A stretch of DNA of 64,000 nt from an uncultured Verrucomicrobiota bacterium (GCA_902589825.1 CACIUL010000003.1:1-64000), one strand, 5' to 3'; shown: positions 38,043-49,589, numbered from the stretch's first letter. Notes: generated from the letters alone by a model not told the origin. Program-made: numbers and translations.

Positions 38043-39383
38043 ATGAATAAAAATCTGACACGTAGAAAATTTACACAGGCAGCCGCAGCAAGCACGGCGT
38101 TCAGCTTAATACCCGGTCGAGTGATCGGCGCAAACTCAAAGGTCAATGTCGCTTTCATTGGATGTGGAGCCCAGGGAGCCGGAGACGCCCACAATGTTAA
38201 TAACACAAAGCTAGTCAATCCCGTCGCGCTCTGTGACGTGGCGATGGGCACCAGGCATACGGCAAACCTCGAGAAGAAATTCAACAAAGTCCCGAAGTTC
38301 AAGGATTTCAGGAAGATGTTCGACAAAATGGGCAAGGAAATCGATGCCTGCACGATCGGGGTTCCGGATCATGCACATTTTCCCATCTCGATGCGCGCGA
38401 TGTCTGAGGGCGTTCACTGCTATGTGGAAAAACCCCTGGCGCACACCTTCCAGGAGATTGAATTGATGATTGCCGCCGAGAAAAAATACAAAGTCTCCTG
38501 CCAAATGGGAAACCAGGGGCATTCCGGTGCCAATTATCATCAGTTCAAGGCATGGAAAGAGGCGGGTGTCATCAAGGATGTAACCAAGATCACCTCATAC
38601 ATGAACTCTGGAAGACGATGGCACCCATGGAAATTTGACGAGTGGCAAACCGGCGAAAAAATGCCGGAGGGAATGGACTGGGACACGTGGCTGGGCACAG
38701 CTCCTGCACACCCGTTCAGTAAATACCTTCATCCCGGCAACTGGCGCAGCTGGTATGATTATGGCAATGGCGCCTTTGGTGACTGGGGCCCACATATTCT
38801 GGACACCGCACACCGGTTCTTGAAACTTGGCCTTCCCGAGAAGATCACAGCCGTCCATCGCGAGGGGGTGCGAAACCTGATTTTCCCAATGGGCACCACC
38901 ATCCAGTTTGACTTCCCGGCAAGGGAAGGTGAGCCACCCTGTGAAGTGCGCTGGTATGACGGAACACGCAACAAACCCGCACCACCAAAGGAACTGGAAA
39001 AAGGGCGCAGGCTGGAGAATAACGGGAAAGTTATTTATGGAAAGGACCTGACATTCAAGGGAACATCACACGGCAGCCCTTTGCGGATTATTCCTGAGGA
39101 TAAAATGAAGGACCTTGCAAGCAGCCTGCCGAAGTTTGGTGGAGGATCAAACCACTTCATGAACTTTGTCCTTGGTGCCAAGGGCGAGGAAAAGACACGT
39201 TCCCCATTCCACGTATCCGGTGTCTTGAGCCAGGTATTCTGTCTTGGCGTCATCGCGCAGAGGCTTGGTGGAGAGCTGCACTTTGACCTCAAGACAAAGC
39301 GTATCACCAACAACAAGGTTGCAGACGCACTCCTGGAGGGACCTCCCCCGCGGAAGGGATGGGAAGAATACTACAAGCTCTAG
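38043..39383 (+). CDS. Gfo/Idh/MocA family oxidoreductase with Tat-like signal
   Basis: MNKNLTRRKFTQAAAASTAFSLIPGRVIGANSKVNVAFIGCGAQGAGDAHN; EGVHCYVEKPLAHTFQEIELM. Confidence 0.93.
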   Translation: MNKNLTRRKFTQAAAASTAFSLIPGRVIGANSKVNVAFIGCGAQGAGDAHNVNNTKLVNPVALCDVAMGTRHTANLEKKFNKVPKFKDFRKMFDKMGKEIDACTIGVPDHAHFPISMRAMSEGVHCYVEKPLAHTFQEIELMIAAEKKYKVSCQMGNQGHSGANYHQFKAWKEAGVIKDVTKITSYMNSGRRWHPWKFDEWQTGEKMPEGMDWDTWLGTAPAHPFSKYLHPGNWRSWYDYGNGAFGDWGPHILDTAHRFLKLGLPEKITAVHREGVRNLIFPMGTTIQFDFPAREGEPPCEVRWYDGTRNKPAPPKELEKGRRLENNGKVIYGKDLTFKGTSHGSPLRIIPEDKMKDLASSLPKFGGGSNHFMNFVLGAKGEEKTRSPFHVSGVLSQVFCLGVIAQRLGGELHFDLKTKRITNNKVADALLEGPPPRKGWEEYYKL

Positions 39384-39398
39384 CCGATTGACCTGCCA

Positions 39399-40694
39399 CT
39401 AATCCCCTATCCGGAAGAGGTTCTTCTCGGTGCGCAGGTAAATGCTGCCATTTCCCACTGCCATTGAGGCAAGTGAACGTTCACCAATGTCGTTTTTTGC
39501 AAGGATCTCGAATTTCCGTCCTGCACGGATCACGTTGCAAACTCCCTTCTCATCAAGGAAGTAAATACGGCCGTCACAACAAACCGGGGACGCAGACATT
39601 GGCCCGGCAACGCGTTCCTGCCAGATAATGGAACCGGTCTTGGGTTCCACACAACTGGCTATTCCTCCATCGGAAATGAAGAAAAGAAGCCCGTCAACAA
39701 TGAGCATGGACGGGGTATGCGGAGCTCGCTTGGAAATTTTCCACTCAAGGTGACTTTCTGTTACATCCCCCATTGACTTGGCATCAATCCGGATCCCCAG
39801 AACATTGGGCTTATCATAACCTGTACCGATAAAAACGGTGTTGCCATGCATTACCGGCTTTGGAATGACCGAGTAGCCCTGGTCATACTTGACATTCCAC
39901 AACTCCTCGCCGTTTACCGGATTATATGCGAAGACCGCTCCACTTGCGGGACTAATCAGTTGCGGACCACCCGGCACGTCAACCACCGTTGGCGTACTGA
40001 ATGAAAACTTCCTTGATGCGGGTGTCTTGGAGCGGTTTTTCTTCCAGGTGACTTTCCCGGTCTTCTTGTCCAGGGCTACGATAAAGGGATTCCTTGAGGC
40101 ATCCGCACTGTAGATGAGCAGGTCCTTGAAAAGAACCGGCGTTCCCCCATTGCCGTGCAACGGCGGATAAGCAAGCTCCTCCTGCCTCCAGACCACCTTT
40201 CCCTCCAGGTCAAGGCATGCCGTTCCCATGTGGCCGAAATGCACATAAATACGTCCGTCTTCAACAATGGGAGTCGGGCTTGCATGAGAGTTTTTCTTAT
40301 GGATACGCGGAGCCCTTGAGCCATCCTGCCTGAAAATCAGGGCGTCCCAGAGGATTGTTCCGGATGTTGCATCAAGACAAAGCGCCCGAAGCTCACGATC
40401 AACACCGTTAGCATCCTGATCATCTCCCTTGGCCACGGCAGACGTCAGGTAAATCCTTCCTGAGACAAGAACCGGAGAAGACCAGCCTTTTCCAGGTATG
40501 GGCACTTTCCACTTCACATTGGATTTCGCGCTCCATTTCAATGGAACCTCACTGGCCGGGGAATGACCGTTGCCGGCCGGACCACGGAATTTGGGCCAGT
40601 CTGCTGCAGGGCACGACAGCCCGGAAAAAATCAAGGTCACAAGGACAGGGAATGGAAACTTCATGTCCATGGAATATGCGTATTGGAAAAGCAA
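39399..40694 (-). CDS. secreted PQQ-like beta-propeller repeat protein
   Basis: Signal peptide; DWPKFRGPAGNGHSPASEVPLKWSAKSNVKWKVPIPGKGWSSPVLVSGRIYLTSA. Confidence 0.88.
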   Translation of the reverse strand: MLFQYAYSMDMKFPFPVLVTLIFSGLSCPAADWPKFRGPAGNGHSPASEVPLKWSAKSNVKWKVPIPGKGWSSPVLVSGRIYLTSAVAKGDDQDANGVDRELRALCLDATSGTILWDALIFRQDGSRAPRIHKKNSHASPTPIVEDGRIYVHFGHMGTACLDLEGKVVWRQEELAYPPLHGNGGTPVLFKDLLIYSADASRNPFIVALDKKTGKVTWKKNRSKTPASRKFSFSTPTVVDVPGGPQLISPASGAVFAYNPVNGEELWNVKYDQGYSVIPKPVMHGNTVFIGTGYDKPNVLGIRIDAKSMGDVTESHLEWKISKRAPHTPSMLIVDGLLFFISDGGIASCVEPKTGSIIWQERVAGPMSASPVCCDGRIYFLDEKGVCNVIRAGRKFEILAKNDIGERSLASMAVGNGSIYLRTEKNLFRIGD

Positions 40695-40787
40695 AGTTCA
40701 ACCAATGATAACCTGTCTTTGTAAAAGGCCGGTAAATCAGCATCTGGACACCACAGGCATTATGGTCGAGAATACAAGAGCACCCCA

Positions 40788-43700
40788 ATGCCTGAGTTGT
40801 TAAAACCCCGCCGGTTGTCAATTATCCTGACAACCTTGTTCCTCGGCACCTCCATGCTGCATGGCAGAGAGGTTATCCTCCAGTATTTCAATACCTCCTG
40901 GAAAGAAATAGAGCGCCGTATCCCGGAAATTGCAGAGGCAGGTTACTCCTCGCTCTGGTTGCCGCCCCCCTTCAAGGGGGCATCCGGAACCTACTCGGTG
41001 GGATTTGATACCTTTGACCGCTTTGACCTGGGAGACAAAGACCAAATGGGCACAAGGTCAACCCGGTATGGGACACGGTCCGATCTTCTATCACTCATTC
41101 AGGTCGCGCACCGCTTCGCATTAAAGGTCTACTTTGATAATGTGATGGCCCATACCGGAGGACCACTGGACAGCGACACCCAACCCGGTGAACTCTTCCC
41201 CGGACTACCCGGCTTTGTCCCTGAAGATTTCCACATCGGGCGCGGGAATGGATACTGGAGAAAATTCAGTGACTCAATCAACTGGAATGATGAGTGGCAG
41301 GTCATCAACCGCAACCCATTCAGCTGGGATATTGCACAGGAGGACTGGAACACATCATTCGACGCGGCAGGCCTCCTTGAGAACAATGATTTTCCGAAAT
41401 GGAGGGGTGTCCGTCACCCGGGAAAAACAGGATATTACCTCGACACCGACCTGCCTGTCGCAAAGAACTTCAAGGGTGATCCTGTTTTTACCTTCGCGGA
41501 CAAGGAGCCATTTGAGGACACCGGATACGGGCCACAGAAAAGCGGTGCCGGCAATGGACGGTTTGACTGGGATGATATCAATGGTGATGGACAGCACAGC
41601 CGGGGTGAAGCATCCGAGCCTTTTACCGATACCGGGATAAATCCGGGAAACCCCAGACACCGGAACGCAGAATGGGGATTTGGCGACTTGGTCTACAATA
41701 TGGGAAACCCCGTTGAAGAGGATGTTAACCAGATGCTATTCCGGCAGGTCAGGTGGTTTATTGACATTGCCAAGGCTGACGGATTCCGGCTGGATGCCGT
41801 CAAGCATGTTCCCGATTACTTCTTCGGCAAACTTGATGGGGGTGACAAGGATTATTCCAATTGGGGATACAACGGGCAGATACAGGAACAATTCAACATT
41901 TCCCGGGGGCACACTGACTGGGGTAATCACCGTGACAGCGTTTTCCTCAATACCCTTGCCCGCGATGACGCCCTGCTCTTTGGGGAGCATCTTGGCACAC
42001 CGCCGGCCTGGCCCCCTTACCTGAATTCCGGCATGCGGGTAGCCAATGAGGATTTTCTTAACTCAATCGGCAGCTTTAACGGCATAGGGCACAGCCTTTC
42101 AGATTATGATCAACCGGGCAGGGGCACGATCGGCACCACGATCGGTGTCAGCTATGCCCTGTCCCACGATAATAATCACATGGCAGGTGCCATACGACCT
42201 GCCATACACCAGTATATGCTCACGCGGGAGGGACTTCCCATCATCTACACCGATGGTTACAATATTGAGGGACCACCTTCCTACTTTCCCAAGCCCTCTT
42301 ACATTCCCTTCCTTGGGCAATATGGCCACCGATGGGTTGCCGGCCCGCTCAAAGTGCGACGCGATTTCGTTCGCGGTCATCAGGTTCCGCGCTGGAGTGA
42401 CAAGGATTTCGCGGCATGGGAAATGCGCGACAAGCGTGAAAACACAGCAATGAGCGACGCGGATGGGACCGTGGTCATGCTGATGATGGCCCGCAACTTC
42501 ACATCCGGCCAGGCACGACCCGTAGTCACCGGCTTTCCCGTGGGGGCAAGGCTGCGTAATTACTCAGAATATGGCGGCGCCTTCAGGGTCAATGTCGGTA
42601 ACGACGGACGATTGCGTGATGACAGCGGAAACTTTCCGGTGGTACCCTCAGGAGGTTACTTTGCCTTCTCCTGGGACAACCCGGGCCTGCCATCCATCTG
42701 GAATGAGGACCCGGATAACGGTGCAATCGAGATATACCAGGGAAATGAGCGTGCACCGTGGCTTGACCACAACCGCACAGATGGCAGAAACGGGGATGAA
42801 AAATATGCCCATAAGGTGCGCATTCCCAGAGTCACCAATGGCACCAACATGCGGTTGCTTGCGCGGGCTGACGGCTCCTGTGCCAACATCCTGATGAAAC
42901 TGGATGGAGGGATCGATATCAACTCCGCCATGGGCCTTGGTTCCCAAGGCAGCGATAAAAGGGACAACCCTCCTCCCAAAGACCGTTTCTTTGAGAATCA
43001 TGCTCAGGATCTCTTTACCGGCTATGAGCAAATGCGTTTTATTGAGCGCGGTGTCGAAAAATTTGCAGCGAAAGACACCAGCCGCAACGTGATAGGCTCA
43101 ATGGGTTCAGAAACATGGCAAGTTTTGCTATCCAGGGGCAACCCGCCCGGCATCAGCCGTAACAATGGCTCCGGCATTCTCACCGACACCGGGACCGTTG
43201 ACTGGGTTTACCACGACCCGGCAGCAAATGACCGGCAGGGAAACCGGCAATTGCGTGTCTCGCCGGAACTCTCTTTAAGGATCAGCGTGAAGGTCGGGTA
43301 TGCGGAAAACAATCCTGACCAGGCATGGATCTATTATACAACGGATGGCAAAACCTACCCCGAGGGATCGATGGGCAAAGGCAGGGACAAAACGCAGGTA
43401 GTCAGGATGTTGAAAAGCCAAGACGGGGCTGCTGATAATGGGGGTACTCCGCAATGGTGGGTTGCCAATCTGCCGCCACAGGAAGACAACACGCTCTTGC
43501 GTTATAAGGTTGGGGTCCTGCGCTCCGATGCCCCCGACCGCTTCCCGTTTTCCCGGCGCGACATTGATATCAAGCAGAAAATGGAAACCCGATTTGAAGT
43601 GACTGGCTTTAACGCCTCGAACGTTCCTCACTATCCGCATAATGACCATGGCACAATGCACACTGGTCTCAGCGAGGGATTCCATATCCTGCGCACCAAG

Positions 43701-44903
43701 TCGTTCCTTAACCGCACAGGACGCTCCTCCATCTTCAAGACCCAGGCACAGACATTCTATTATGACACCAGTCGGCCAAGCGGTCTTATCGTTTTCCCCC
43801 GCGAAAACGATACGCTTGGAGGAGACAGCTACGAGGTGGTGATCACCTCTGATTCCACTGTAACCGGCGTCTCCTATAACATCCTTGACAGCGATCCTGG
43901 TAATGACAGCACGGCCCAAGGAAACGGAAAAGGAAACTGGGGGCAAGCCCATGAAACCACTCCCAAAATCATGCAGGGCACCCTTCCTCATGATAAGGAG
44001 TGGCGATTTGAATACTCGGCAATCCCAGGGTCAGGAACTGCCGTTATCAACGTGCGCCTGAGGGAAATTTCCTCATCAGTAAACAATGACCTTGCTGATG
44101 TGGAAGGACACTACACAACAAGACAAATTGAGATCAACACCGGCATACCGGTAAACTACAGGTTTGGTTACCCCGAATCCGACAACCAGAGGATAGGAGA
44201 GAATTACATCGCAAAGGTCCTGTTTGATAAATCCCTCAGCCATGGGACTACTGATTCCGGGCTGATCAGCGAGTTCAGTGTCATGGTCAACGGCACCATG
44301 CTGCCCTCTTCACGCCTCTCAATCATCCGCAATGAAACACCAATGGATGATGCACTGGCAATCCGAATGCCCGTTTTTTTTGACGGCAACCCGGAGAGGA
44401 TCCACCGGATACGCTGTATCCACAGGCGCGGCGACTCAACACTCTCGGCTACGCGGGATTTTCTAGCCGAGACCACCGACCTTCCTGATTCCGACGGCGA
44501 TTCCCTTCCCGACAACTGGGAGCACATCCACGGACTGGACGCAAACAACCCGGCAGGTGTGCATGGTCAAGACGGGGACTTTGATCATGACGGGATTACC
44601 AACCTCGGTGAGTTTCTCACATCGGGCAATCCGCTGGCCTTTGAAACGGTAAATTTCTCCATCAATGCCATCAGCAGGGAGAATGGCACAGCCCTCTCCC
44701 TCACGTTCCCGGTCATTGCAAACAGGCACTACAGAATTCTTCACTCCACGGATCTCAAGAACTGGCTGGAAGCGGCTTCATTTGATGCTCTTGATTCCAA
44801 CCCCGGATTCATCTGGATTGATGACGGGAGCCTGACTGGAGATAATCCACTCACCAACAGGAAAAGGTTTTATTCACTGGAGGTTTCACCGGTTTCCCCC
44901 TGA
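40788..44903 (+). CDS. large secreted GH13 (alpha-amylase family) protein with Ca-binding-like repeats
   Basis: GH13 regions: VYFDNVMAHTGG, GFRLDAVKHVPDY, LLFGEHLG, ALSHDNNHMA. C-term DSDGDSLPDNWEHIHGLDANNP...DFDHDGITNLGEFLTSGNP. Confidence 0.9.
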   Translation: MPELLKPRRLSIILTTLFLGTSMLHGREVILQYFNTSWKEIERRIPEIAEAGYSSLWLPPPFKGASGTYSVGFDTFDRFDLGDKDQMGTRSTRYGTRSDLLSLIQVAHRFALKVYFDNVMAHTGGPLDSDTQPGELFPGLPGFVPEDFHIGRGNGYWRKFSDSINWNDEWQVINRNPFSWDIAQEDWNTSFDAAGLLENNDFPKWRGVRHPGKTGYYLDTDLPVAKNFKGDPVFTFADKEPFEDTGYGPQKSGAGNGRFDWDDINGDGQHSRGEASEPFTDTGINPGNPRHRNAEWGFGDLVYNMGNPVEEDVNQMLFRQVRWFIDIAKADGFRLDAVKHVPDYFFGKLDGGDKDYSNWGYNGQIQEQFNISRGHTDWGNHRDSVFLNTLARDDALLFGEHLGTPPAWPPYLNSGMRVANEDFLNSIGSFNGIGHSLSDYDQPGRGTIGTTIGVSYALSHDNNHMAGAIRPAIHQYMLTREGLPIIYTDGYNIEGPPSYFPKPSYIPFLGQYGHRWVAGPLKVRRDFVRGHQVPRWSDKDFAAWEMRDKRENTAMSDADGTVVMLMMARNFTSGQARPVVTGFPVGARLRNYSEYGGAFRVNVGNDGRLRDDSGNFPVVPSGGYFAFSWDNPGLPSIWNEDPDNGAIEIYQGNERAPWLDHNRTDGRNGDEKYAHKVRIPRVTNGTNMRLLARADGSCANILMKLDGGIDINSAMGLGSQGSDKRDNPPPKDRFFENHAQDLFTGYEQMRFIERGVEKFAAKDTSRNVIGSMGSETWQVLLSRGNPPGISRNNGSGILTDTGTVDWVYHDPAANDRQGNRQLRVSPELSLRISVKVGYAENNPDQAWIYYTTDGKTYPEGSMGKGRDKTQVVRMLKSQDGAADNGGTPQWWVANLPPQEDNTLLRYKVGVLRSDAPDRFPFSRRDIDIKQKMETRFEVTGFNASNVPHYPHNDHGTMHTGLSEGFHILRTKSFLNRTGRSSIFKTQAQTFYYDTSRPSGLIVFPRENDTLGGDSYEVVITSDSTVTGVSYNILDSDPGNDSTAQGNGKGNWGQAHETTPKIMQGTLPHDKEWRFEYSAIPGSGTAVINVRLREISSSVNNDLADVEGHYTTRQIEINTGIPVNYRFGYPESDNQRIGENYIAKVLFDKSLSHGTTDSGLISEFSVMVNGTMLPSSRLSIIRNETPMDDALAIRMPVFFDGNPERIHRIRCIHRRGDSTLSATRDFLAETTDLPDSDGDSLPDNWEHIHGLDANNPAGVHGQDGDFDHDGITNLGEFLTSGNPLAFETVNFSINAISRENGTALSLTFPVIANRHYRILHSTDLKNWLEAASFDALDSNPGFIWIDDGSLTGDNPLTNRKRFYSLEVSPVSP

Positions 44904-44994
44904 GAGCATTCCCCTTACAAATCGTCCAGCATCAGGATTTTAATGTATCCCTTGCCCATGATCTGGTGCATCCTCCATGGTAAGATTTTTTCCC

Positions 44995-45927
44995 ATGAAT
45001 AAACAACCCCGTGATTCCAAAATCATAGAAGGTCTTGTGGCAGCAACCTTCACGCCCTTTGATCAAGACGGCGGGTTGCACCTGGATATCATTCCCGAAA
45101 TTGTAGAACACCTGGCCGATTGCGGATTAAGTGCGCTATTTATAAACGGCACCACCGGAGAAGGACCTTCCATGACGGAGAATGAGCGGCAGGAAGCAGC
45201 CGCGTGTTATACAGTTGCGGCCAAGAAGAAGTCCTTAACAAGCATTATCCACGTTGGCCATGACTCGCTGCCGGTATCGGCAAATCTGGCTGCACATGCG
45301 GCTCAAATAGGTGCGGATTGCATCGCCGCTGTCCCACCCTCCTATTTCAAGCCCTCAAGTATCGACGGCCTGGTCGATCACCTGGCAGCCATTGCTTCAC
45401 ATGCCCCGAATACACCATTCTTCTACTACCACATACCAAGGCTCAGTGGAACAGCATTCAACATGCTCGAATTGCTGAAGAAATCCAGGGAAGCGATCCC
45501 GAGCCTTGCCGGGATCAAGTACTCATGTGCCGATCTTTCGACTTTTGTCGAGTGCACCCGCTTTGATGACGGGAAATACAACATGCTTTTCGGGGCTGAT
45601 GAAATGCTTCTTGCCGGCCTTTCCATGGGCGCGGACGGTGCCGTGGGATCGACCTACAACTTCCTTGCCCCGCTCTACAACAGGATCATCAGTGATTTCA
45701 AGGACAACAGGATCGACTCGGCACAGAAGCATCAGGCGAAGGCTGCCGAGTTGATACGGATTATTATCGAGACTGCCGGGATGCCGGGCCTCAAGGCCGC
45801 TATGACAATAGCCGGCTATGATTGCGGTCCCCACCGGTCGCCCCTGAAAACACCCTCACCAGGCATCATGGACGAATTGCGCAACCGACTGGACAGCGCT
45901 GAGTTCTTTTACTGGAACAAACCTTAA
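44995..45927 (+). CDS. dihydrodipicolinate synthase / N-acetylneuraminate lyase family protein
   Basis: ATG 44995; LVAATFTPFDQDGGLHLDIIPEIVEHLADCGLSALFINGTTGEGPSMTENER; YYHIPRLSG; AGIKYSCADL (Schiff-base Lys). Confidence 0.92.
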   Translation: MNKQPRDSKIIEGLVAATFTPFDQDGGLHLDIIPEIVEHLADCGLSALFINGTTGEGPSMTENERQEAAACYTVAAKKKSLTSIIHVGHDSLPVSANLAAHAAQIGADCIAAVPPSYFKPSSIDGLVDHLAAIASHAPNTPFFYYHIPRLSGTAFNMLELLKKSREAIPSLAGIKYSCADLSTFVECTRFDDGKYNMLFGADEMLLAGLSMGADGAVGSTYNFLAPLYNRIISDFKDNRIDSAQKHQAKAAELIRIIIETAGMPGLKAAMTIAGYDCGPHRSPLKTPSPGIMDELRNRLDSAEFFYWNKP

Positions 45928-46002
45928 ATGCATTACACTGACAGGCGTAAGATCGCCATCAGCAGGCCAGGACCTGAAGGAATCAAATAGCCCTGCATTT
46001 CA

Positions 46003-46968
46003 GTGCCCAGTTATATCACGATATTCAATGCATGTATTCCAGTCTTCGCGGTTATCGCGGCAGGATATTTGCTAAGGAAATTGGGAATACTCTCAAAGAA
46101 CGCCGACAAGTCCCTCCTCGGCCTTGTCCTCAACCTGCTCTTCCCTGCATTCATTATTCACCACCTCCTTGACAATGTCGTCCTTGGTTCCGGTTTCCTT
46201 ATCGCGATGGCTGCAACCACAGGAGGGCTAACCATTATCATGGGGCTGTCCCTTGCCTATCTTGGCGCAAGGTCAATAAGGATGGAAAAAACCCGCCAAC
46301 GCACCTTTGCAGTGGCAGCGGGTCTGCAAAACTACGGGTTTATCCCTATTCCTATCCTTTTAACCCTTTTTGGCAAAGAAATCATCCCGGTTCAACTGAT
46401 GTTCTCAACGGGTCTGGAAATCGTCCTCTGGACAGCAGCTGTCATGATGCTGACCGGTGGTCAATCAGGAGGATGGAAAAACCTTTTTAATACGCCGCTT
46501 GTCACGACAGTTGCCTGCCTGGTGCTCAATTCTGTTTTTAACGTCACCAGCTTGCCTGAAATGATCAGTCAGCCCGTCTCCATGCTATCAGCATGTGCAG
46601 TGCCTGTCAGTCTGCTTCTGATCGGCGCCATTATTCGTGACTTGCTGCACCGCTCCCCTGATGACGGCATTGTTGAAAAGCACAAGATACCCGAGATCAT
46701 CATGGCCATCATCATTCGCCTTGTTGCCCTCCCGGCATTGATGATCTTGCTGGCAGGAATTTTACCCCTTCCCATTGAGCTGAAGCGGATCCTGGTCATT
46801 CAGGCCGCCATGCCTGCGGCTGTATTTCCCATCCTTCTCGTGCGTCGCTACGGCGGTGATATTGCAACGGCCGTAAGAACGGTAACCGTAACAATGCTCA
46901 TCTCCATTGTCAGCATTCCTCCCGTCATTGTTTTCGGGCTCTGGATCACCAATAGTGCCGCACCCTAA
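46003..46968 (+). CDS. AEC (auxin efflux carrier) family transporter
   Basis: GTG start; ten-TM-like pattern; VAAGLQNYGFIPIPILLTLFGKE; AAMPAAVFPILLVRRYGGD. Confidence 0.85.
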   Translation: MPSYITIFNACIPVFAVIAAGYLLRKLGILSKNADKSLLGLVLNLLFPAFIIHHLLDNVVLGSGFLIAMAATTGGLTIIMGLSLAYLGARSIRMEKTRQRTFAVAAGLQNYGFIPIPILLTLFGKEIIPVQLMFSTGLEIVLWTAAVMMLTGGQSGGWKNLFNTPLVTTVACLVLNSVFNVTSLPEMISQPVSMLSACAVPVSLLLIGAIIRDLLHRSPDDGIVEKHKIPEIIMAIIIRLVALPALMILLAGILPLPIELKRILVIQAAMPAAVFPILLVRRYGGDIATAVRTVTVTMLISIVSIPPVIVFGLWITNSAAP

Positions 46969-47004
46969 CTGAAAGCTTTCTATTATCGGTGCAAAAGGCT
47001 ATTA

Positions 47005-48468
47005 TTGCCGGTATCCTTGAAAACCTTTAAAGATGCCCTGCAAAGGCTCCGGCACCTCTTGCCCGGTGAACGCCTGCTGATAGACCCGGCACATCTTGCC
47101 GCCTACGAATCCGACGGGTTGACGGCATTCGCTGTTACGCCCCGCGCTGTTGTCATTGCGGAAACATCCCAGGAAATCATCGAAACGGTAAGGATATGCC
47201 ACGACACCGGAATTCCATTTGTGGCCCGCGGCTCGGGAACCAGCCTCTCGGGAGGATCATTGCCGCACTCTGATGGCATCATTATTGCACTGAACCGAAT
47301 GGACAGGATTCTGGAGATCGATCCCCGGCAAAGAATCGCTGTCGTGCAACCTGGCACAATCAACCTTGCAGTATCTGTCGCCGCCCGGTCACATGGGTTG
47401 CAGTTTGCTCCCGATCCATCCAGCGGGCAGGTTTGTACAATCGGAGGAAATATTGCATTCAATGCCGGTGGAGCCCATTGCCTTAAATATGGCATGACTT
47501 CAAACCATGTACTGGGAATCAAGGCAGTAACCGCCGAGGGAACAGTCATTGAGCTTGGCAACCGGAGCACGGAATCCACAGGGCCGGATTTAACGGGAAT
47601 ATTCTGCGGATCTGAGGGGCTTTTCGGCATCGCACTTGAAATCACCCTGCGACTGGTCCCCAAGCCAGAATGCTTCCATACCGTTTTTGCCTCTTATGAT
47701 TCACTGCAGAAAGCCGGGGACGCAGTATCGCAAATCATTGCCTCACGAATGCTTCCCGGAGCACTGGAGATTATGGACAAGCTTGCCATTGAAGCTGCCG
47801 AAGCAGCGGTTGGAGCGGGTTACCCCAGGGATAGTGAAGCGGTTTTGATCGTGGAACTTGAAGGCACCTCTGCGCAGGTCGAGCATGACCGCAACCGCCT
47901 GTCCGGTCTTCTGGATGATTCAGGCGCTGACGTGATCCATGTTGCGGGGGATGATCTTGAACGGGAAAGGATATGGAAAGGGCGAAAAAGTGCTTTTTCT
48001 GCTGTTGGCCGGCTCAGCCCGGACTTCATTGTCCAGGATGGCGTGGTGCCAAGGCGCCTGCTGGGGAAGGCCCTGCGAAAAATCCAGGAAATCGCGAGAC
48101 AACACAAGGTTCGTGTTGCCAATGTGTTTCACGCAGGTGACGGAAACCTGCACCCCCTGATCATGTATGACGGCAGGGTAGAGGGAGCACTCGAGCAGGG
48201 TGAGGCATGCGCGGCACAAATCGTGCAGATGTGCACTGACATGGGCGGGTCAATAACCGGTGAGCACGGGGTGGGCATGGAGAAACGCGCTTTCCTTGGC
48301 AACATGTATTCAGAGGATGACATTAACCTGATGCACCGGGTGCGCAGAGGCTTTGATCCGAAGGAAATTGCCAACCGTGGCAAGATGTTTCCCTCTGGTG
48401 AAGCTCCCTCCCTCTCCCTGTATGGCCTGCATCCCCTGGAAAAAAAAGGGATCATTTCACGCGAATAA
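47005..48468 (+). CDS. glcD: glycolate oxidase FAD-linked subunit GlcD
   Basis: [79 protein letters not shown]. Confidence 0.95.
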   Translation: MPVSLKTFKDALQRLRHLLPGERLLIDPAHLAAYESDGLTAFAVTPRAVVIAETSQEIIETVRICHDTGIPFVARGSGTSLSGGSLPHSDGIIIALNRMDRILEIDPRQRIAVVQPGTINLAVSVAARSHGLQFAPDPSSGQVCTIGGNIAFNAGGAHCLKYGMTSNHVLGIKAVTAEGTVIELGNRSTESTGPDLTGIFCGSEGLFGIALEITLRLVPKPECFHTVFASYDSLQKAGDAVSQIIASRMLPGALEIMDKLAIEAAEAAVGAGYPRDSEAVLIVELEGTSAQVEHDRNRLSGLLDDSGADVIHVAGDDLERERIWKGRKSAFSAVGRLSPDFIVQDGVVPRRLLGKALRKIQEIARQHKVRVANVFHAGDGNLHPLIMYDGRVEGALEQGEACAAQIVQMCTDMGGSITGEHGVGMEKRAFLGNMYSEDDINLMHRVRRGFDPKEIANRGKMFPSGEAPSLSLYGLHPLEKKGIISRE

Positions 48469-49588
48469 CACACTAAAACCTGACAACGCAAAACCACTGT
48501 CTGCCCAGCAACATCACCAACCACGGGAAATAGACGAACTCGCTGAGTGCGTCTCGCAATCGCCAATGGTCATTCCCCACGGAAACCTGACCAAGGCCGC
48601 GCTGGTCAGTATGGATGCAGATAAAAAAATTGTTCCCGTCGACATGACGCAACTGCGCGGGATTCTCAATTACGATCCCGATGAATTTGTTTTTACCGCC
48701 CTGGCAGGAACTCCTGTTTCTGAAATCAGCAAAACCCTCGCTGAACACGGGCAGTTTTTGCCCTTTGATCCCCCTTTCAGCAGTTCGGGAGCAACCCTGG
48801 GTGGGACCGTTGCCGCAGGCCTTAACGGTCCTGGACAATTTCGCTACGGGGGAGTACGCGACTTTATCATCGGTGTGAAATTTATCGACGGAGCCGGGCA
48901 AAAGCTCAAGGGAGGAGGAAAAGTGGTCAAGAACTCGGCAGGCTTTGACTTTCCGAAACTTTTTGTGGGCAGCCTGGGAAGACTTGGCATCCTTTATGAA
49001 CTGACCTTCAAGGTTTTTCCAGCACCCCAAGCCTACATGACATTGAGCTTCAACCCCGGCAATATCCAGTCTGCACTTGATACCGCCTGCCTGCTGGCCG
49101 GAAGCAGCCTTGAACCATTCGCCATTGACATTGTCCCGCCCGGACGCCTTGAAATCCGCATAGGAGGAAACGAGAAGGCCAATGAAAGCACAGCCGGACT
49201 GATCGAAAAATGTGCAGGTTTCCCGGCCAGCCGGATGACCGGACAAATGGAATCCGAGACATGGGACAAGCTGCGCGATTTCAAATGGGCACAGGAAGAA
49301 TTTCTGATCAAGGTCGCGCTCAATCCTTCACTGCTCTGTGAACTGGATAATATCCTGGAAAAAATCGAGGCATCCCGGCACTACAGTGCTGCCGGCAATG
49401 TCGCCTATATCTCCACTGAAAGGAACAACCTGTTGTTTATTGATGACACTCTGAAGAAAATGAAGCTTTCAGGGGTTGCCCTGCGTGGTGATCTTGAATA
49501 TCCCCGCCTTGGATGGCATCCTGCGCGAAAAGCGGAGACAAAAATCCAGTCGGCAATGGACCGCGAAGGGAAGTTCCTTCCTCTCTAG
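48353..49588 (+). CDS. glcE: glycolate oxidase FAD-binding subunit GlcE (start uncertain; probably downstream of the overlap)
   Basis: [77 protein letters not shown]. Confidence 0.9.
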   Translation: MIRRKLPTVARCFPLVKLPPSPCMACIPWKKKGSFHANNTLKPDNAKPLSAQQHHQPREIDELAECVSQSPMVIPHGNLTKAALVSMDADKKIVPVDMTQLRGILNYDPDEFVFTALAGTPVSEISKTLAEHGQFLPFDPPFSSSGATLGGTVAAGLNGPGQFRYGGVRDFIIGVKFIDGAGQKLKGGGKVVKNSAGFDFPKLFVGSLGRLGILYELTFKVFPAPQAYMTLSFNPGNIQSALDTACLLAGSSLEPFAIDIVPPGRLEIRIGGNEKANESTAGLIEKCAGFPASRMTGQMESETWDKLRDFKWAQEEFLIKVALNPSLLCELDNILEKIEASRHYSAAGNVAYISTERNNLLFIDDTLKKMKLSGVALRGDLEYPRLGWHPARKAETKIQSAMDREGKFLPL

Positions 49589-49589
49589 A

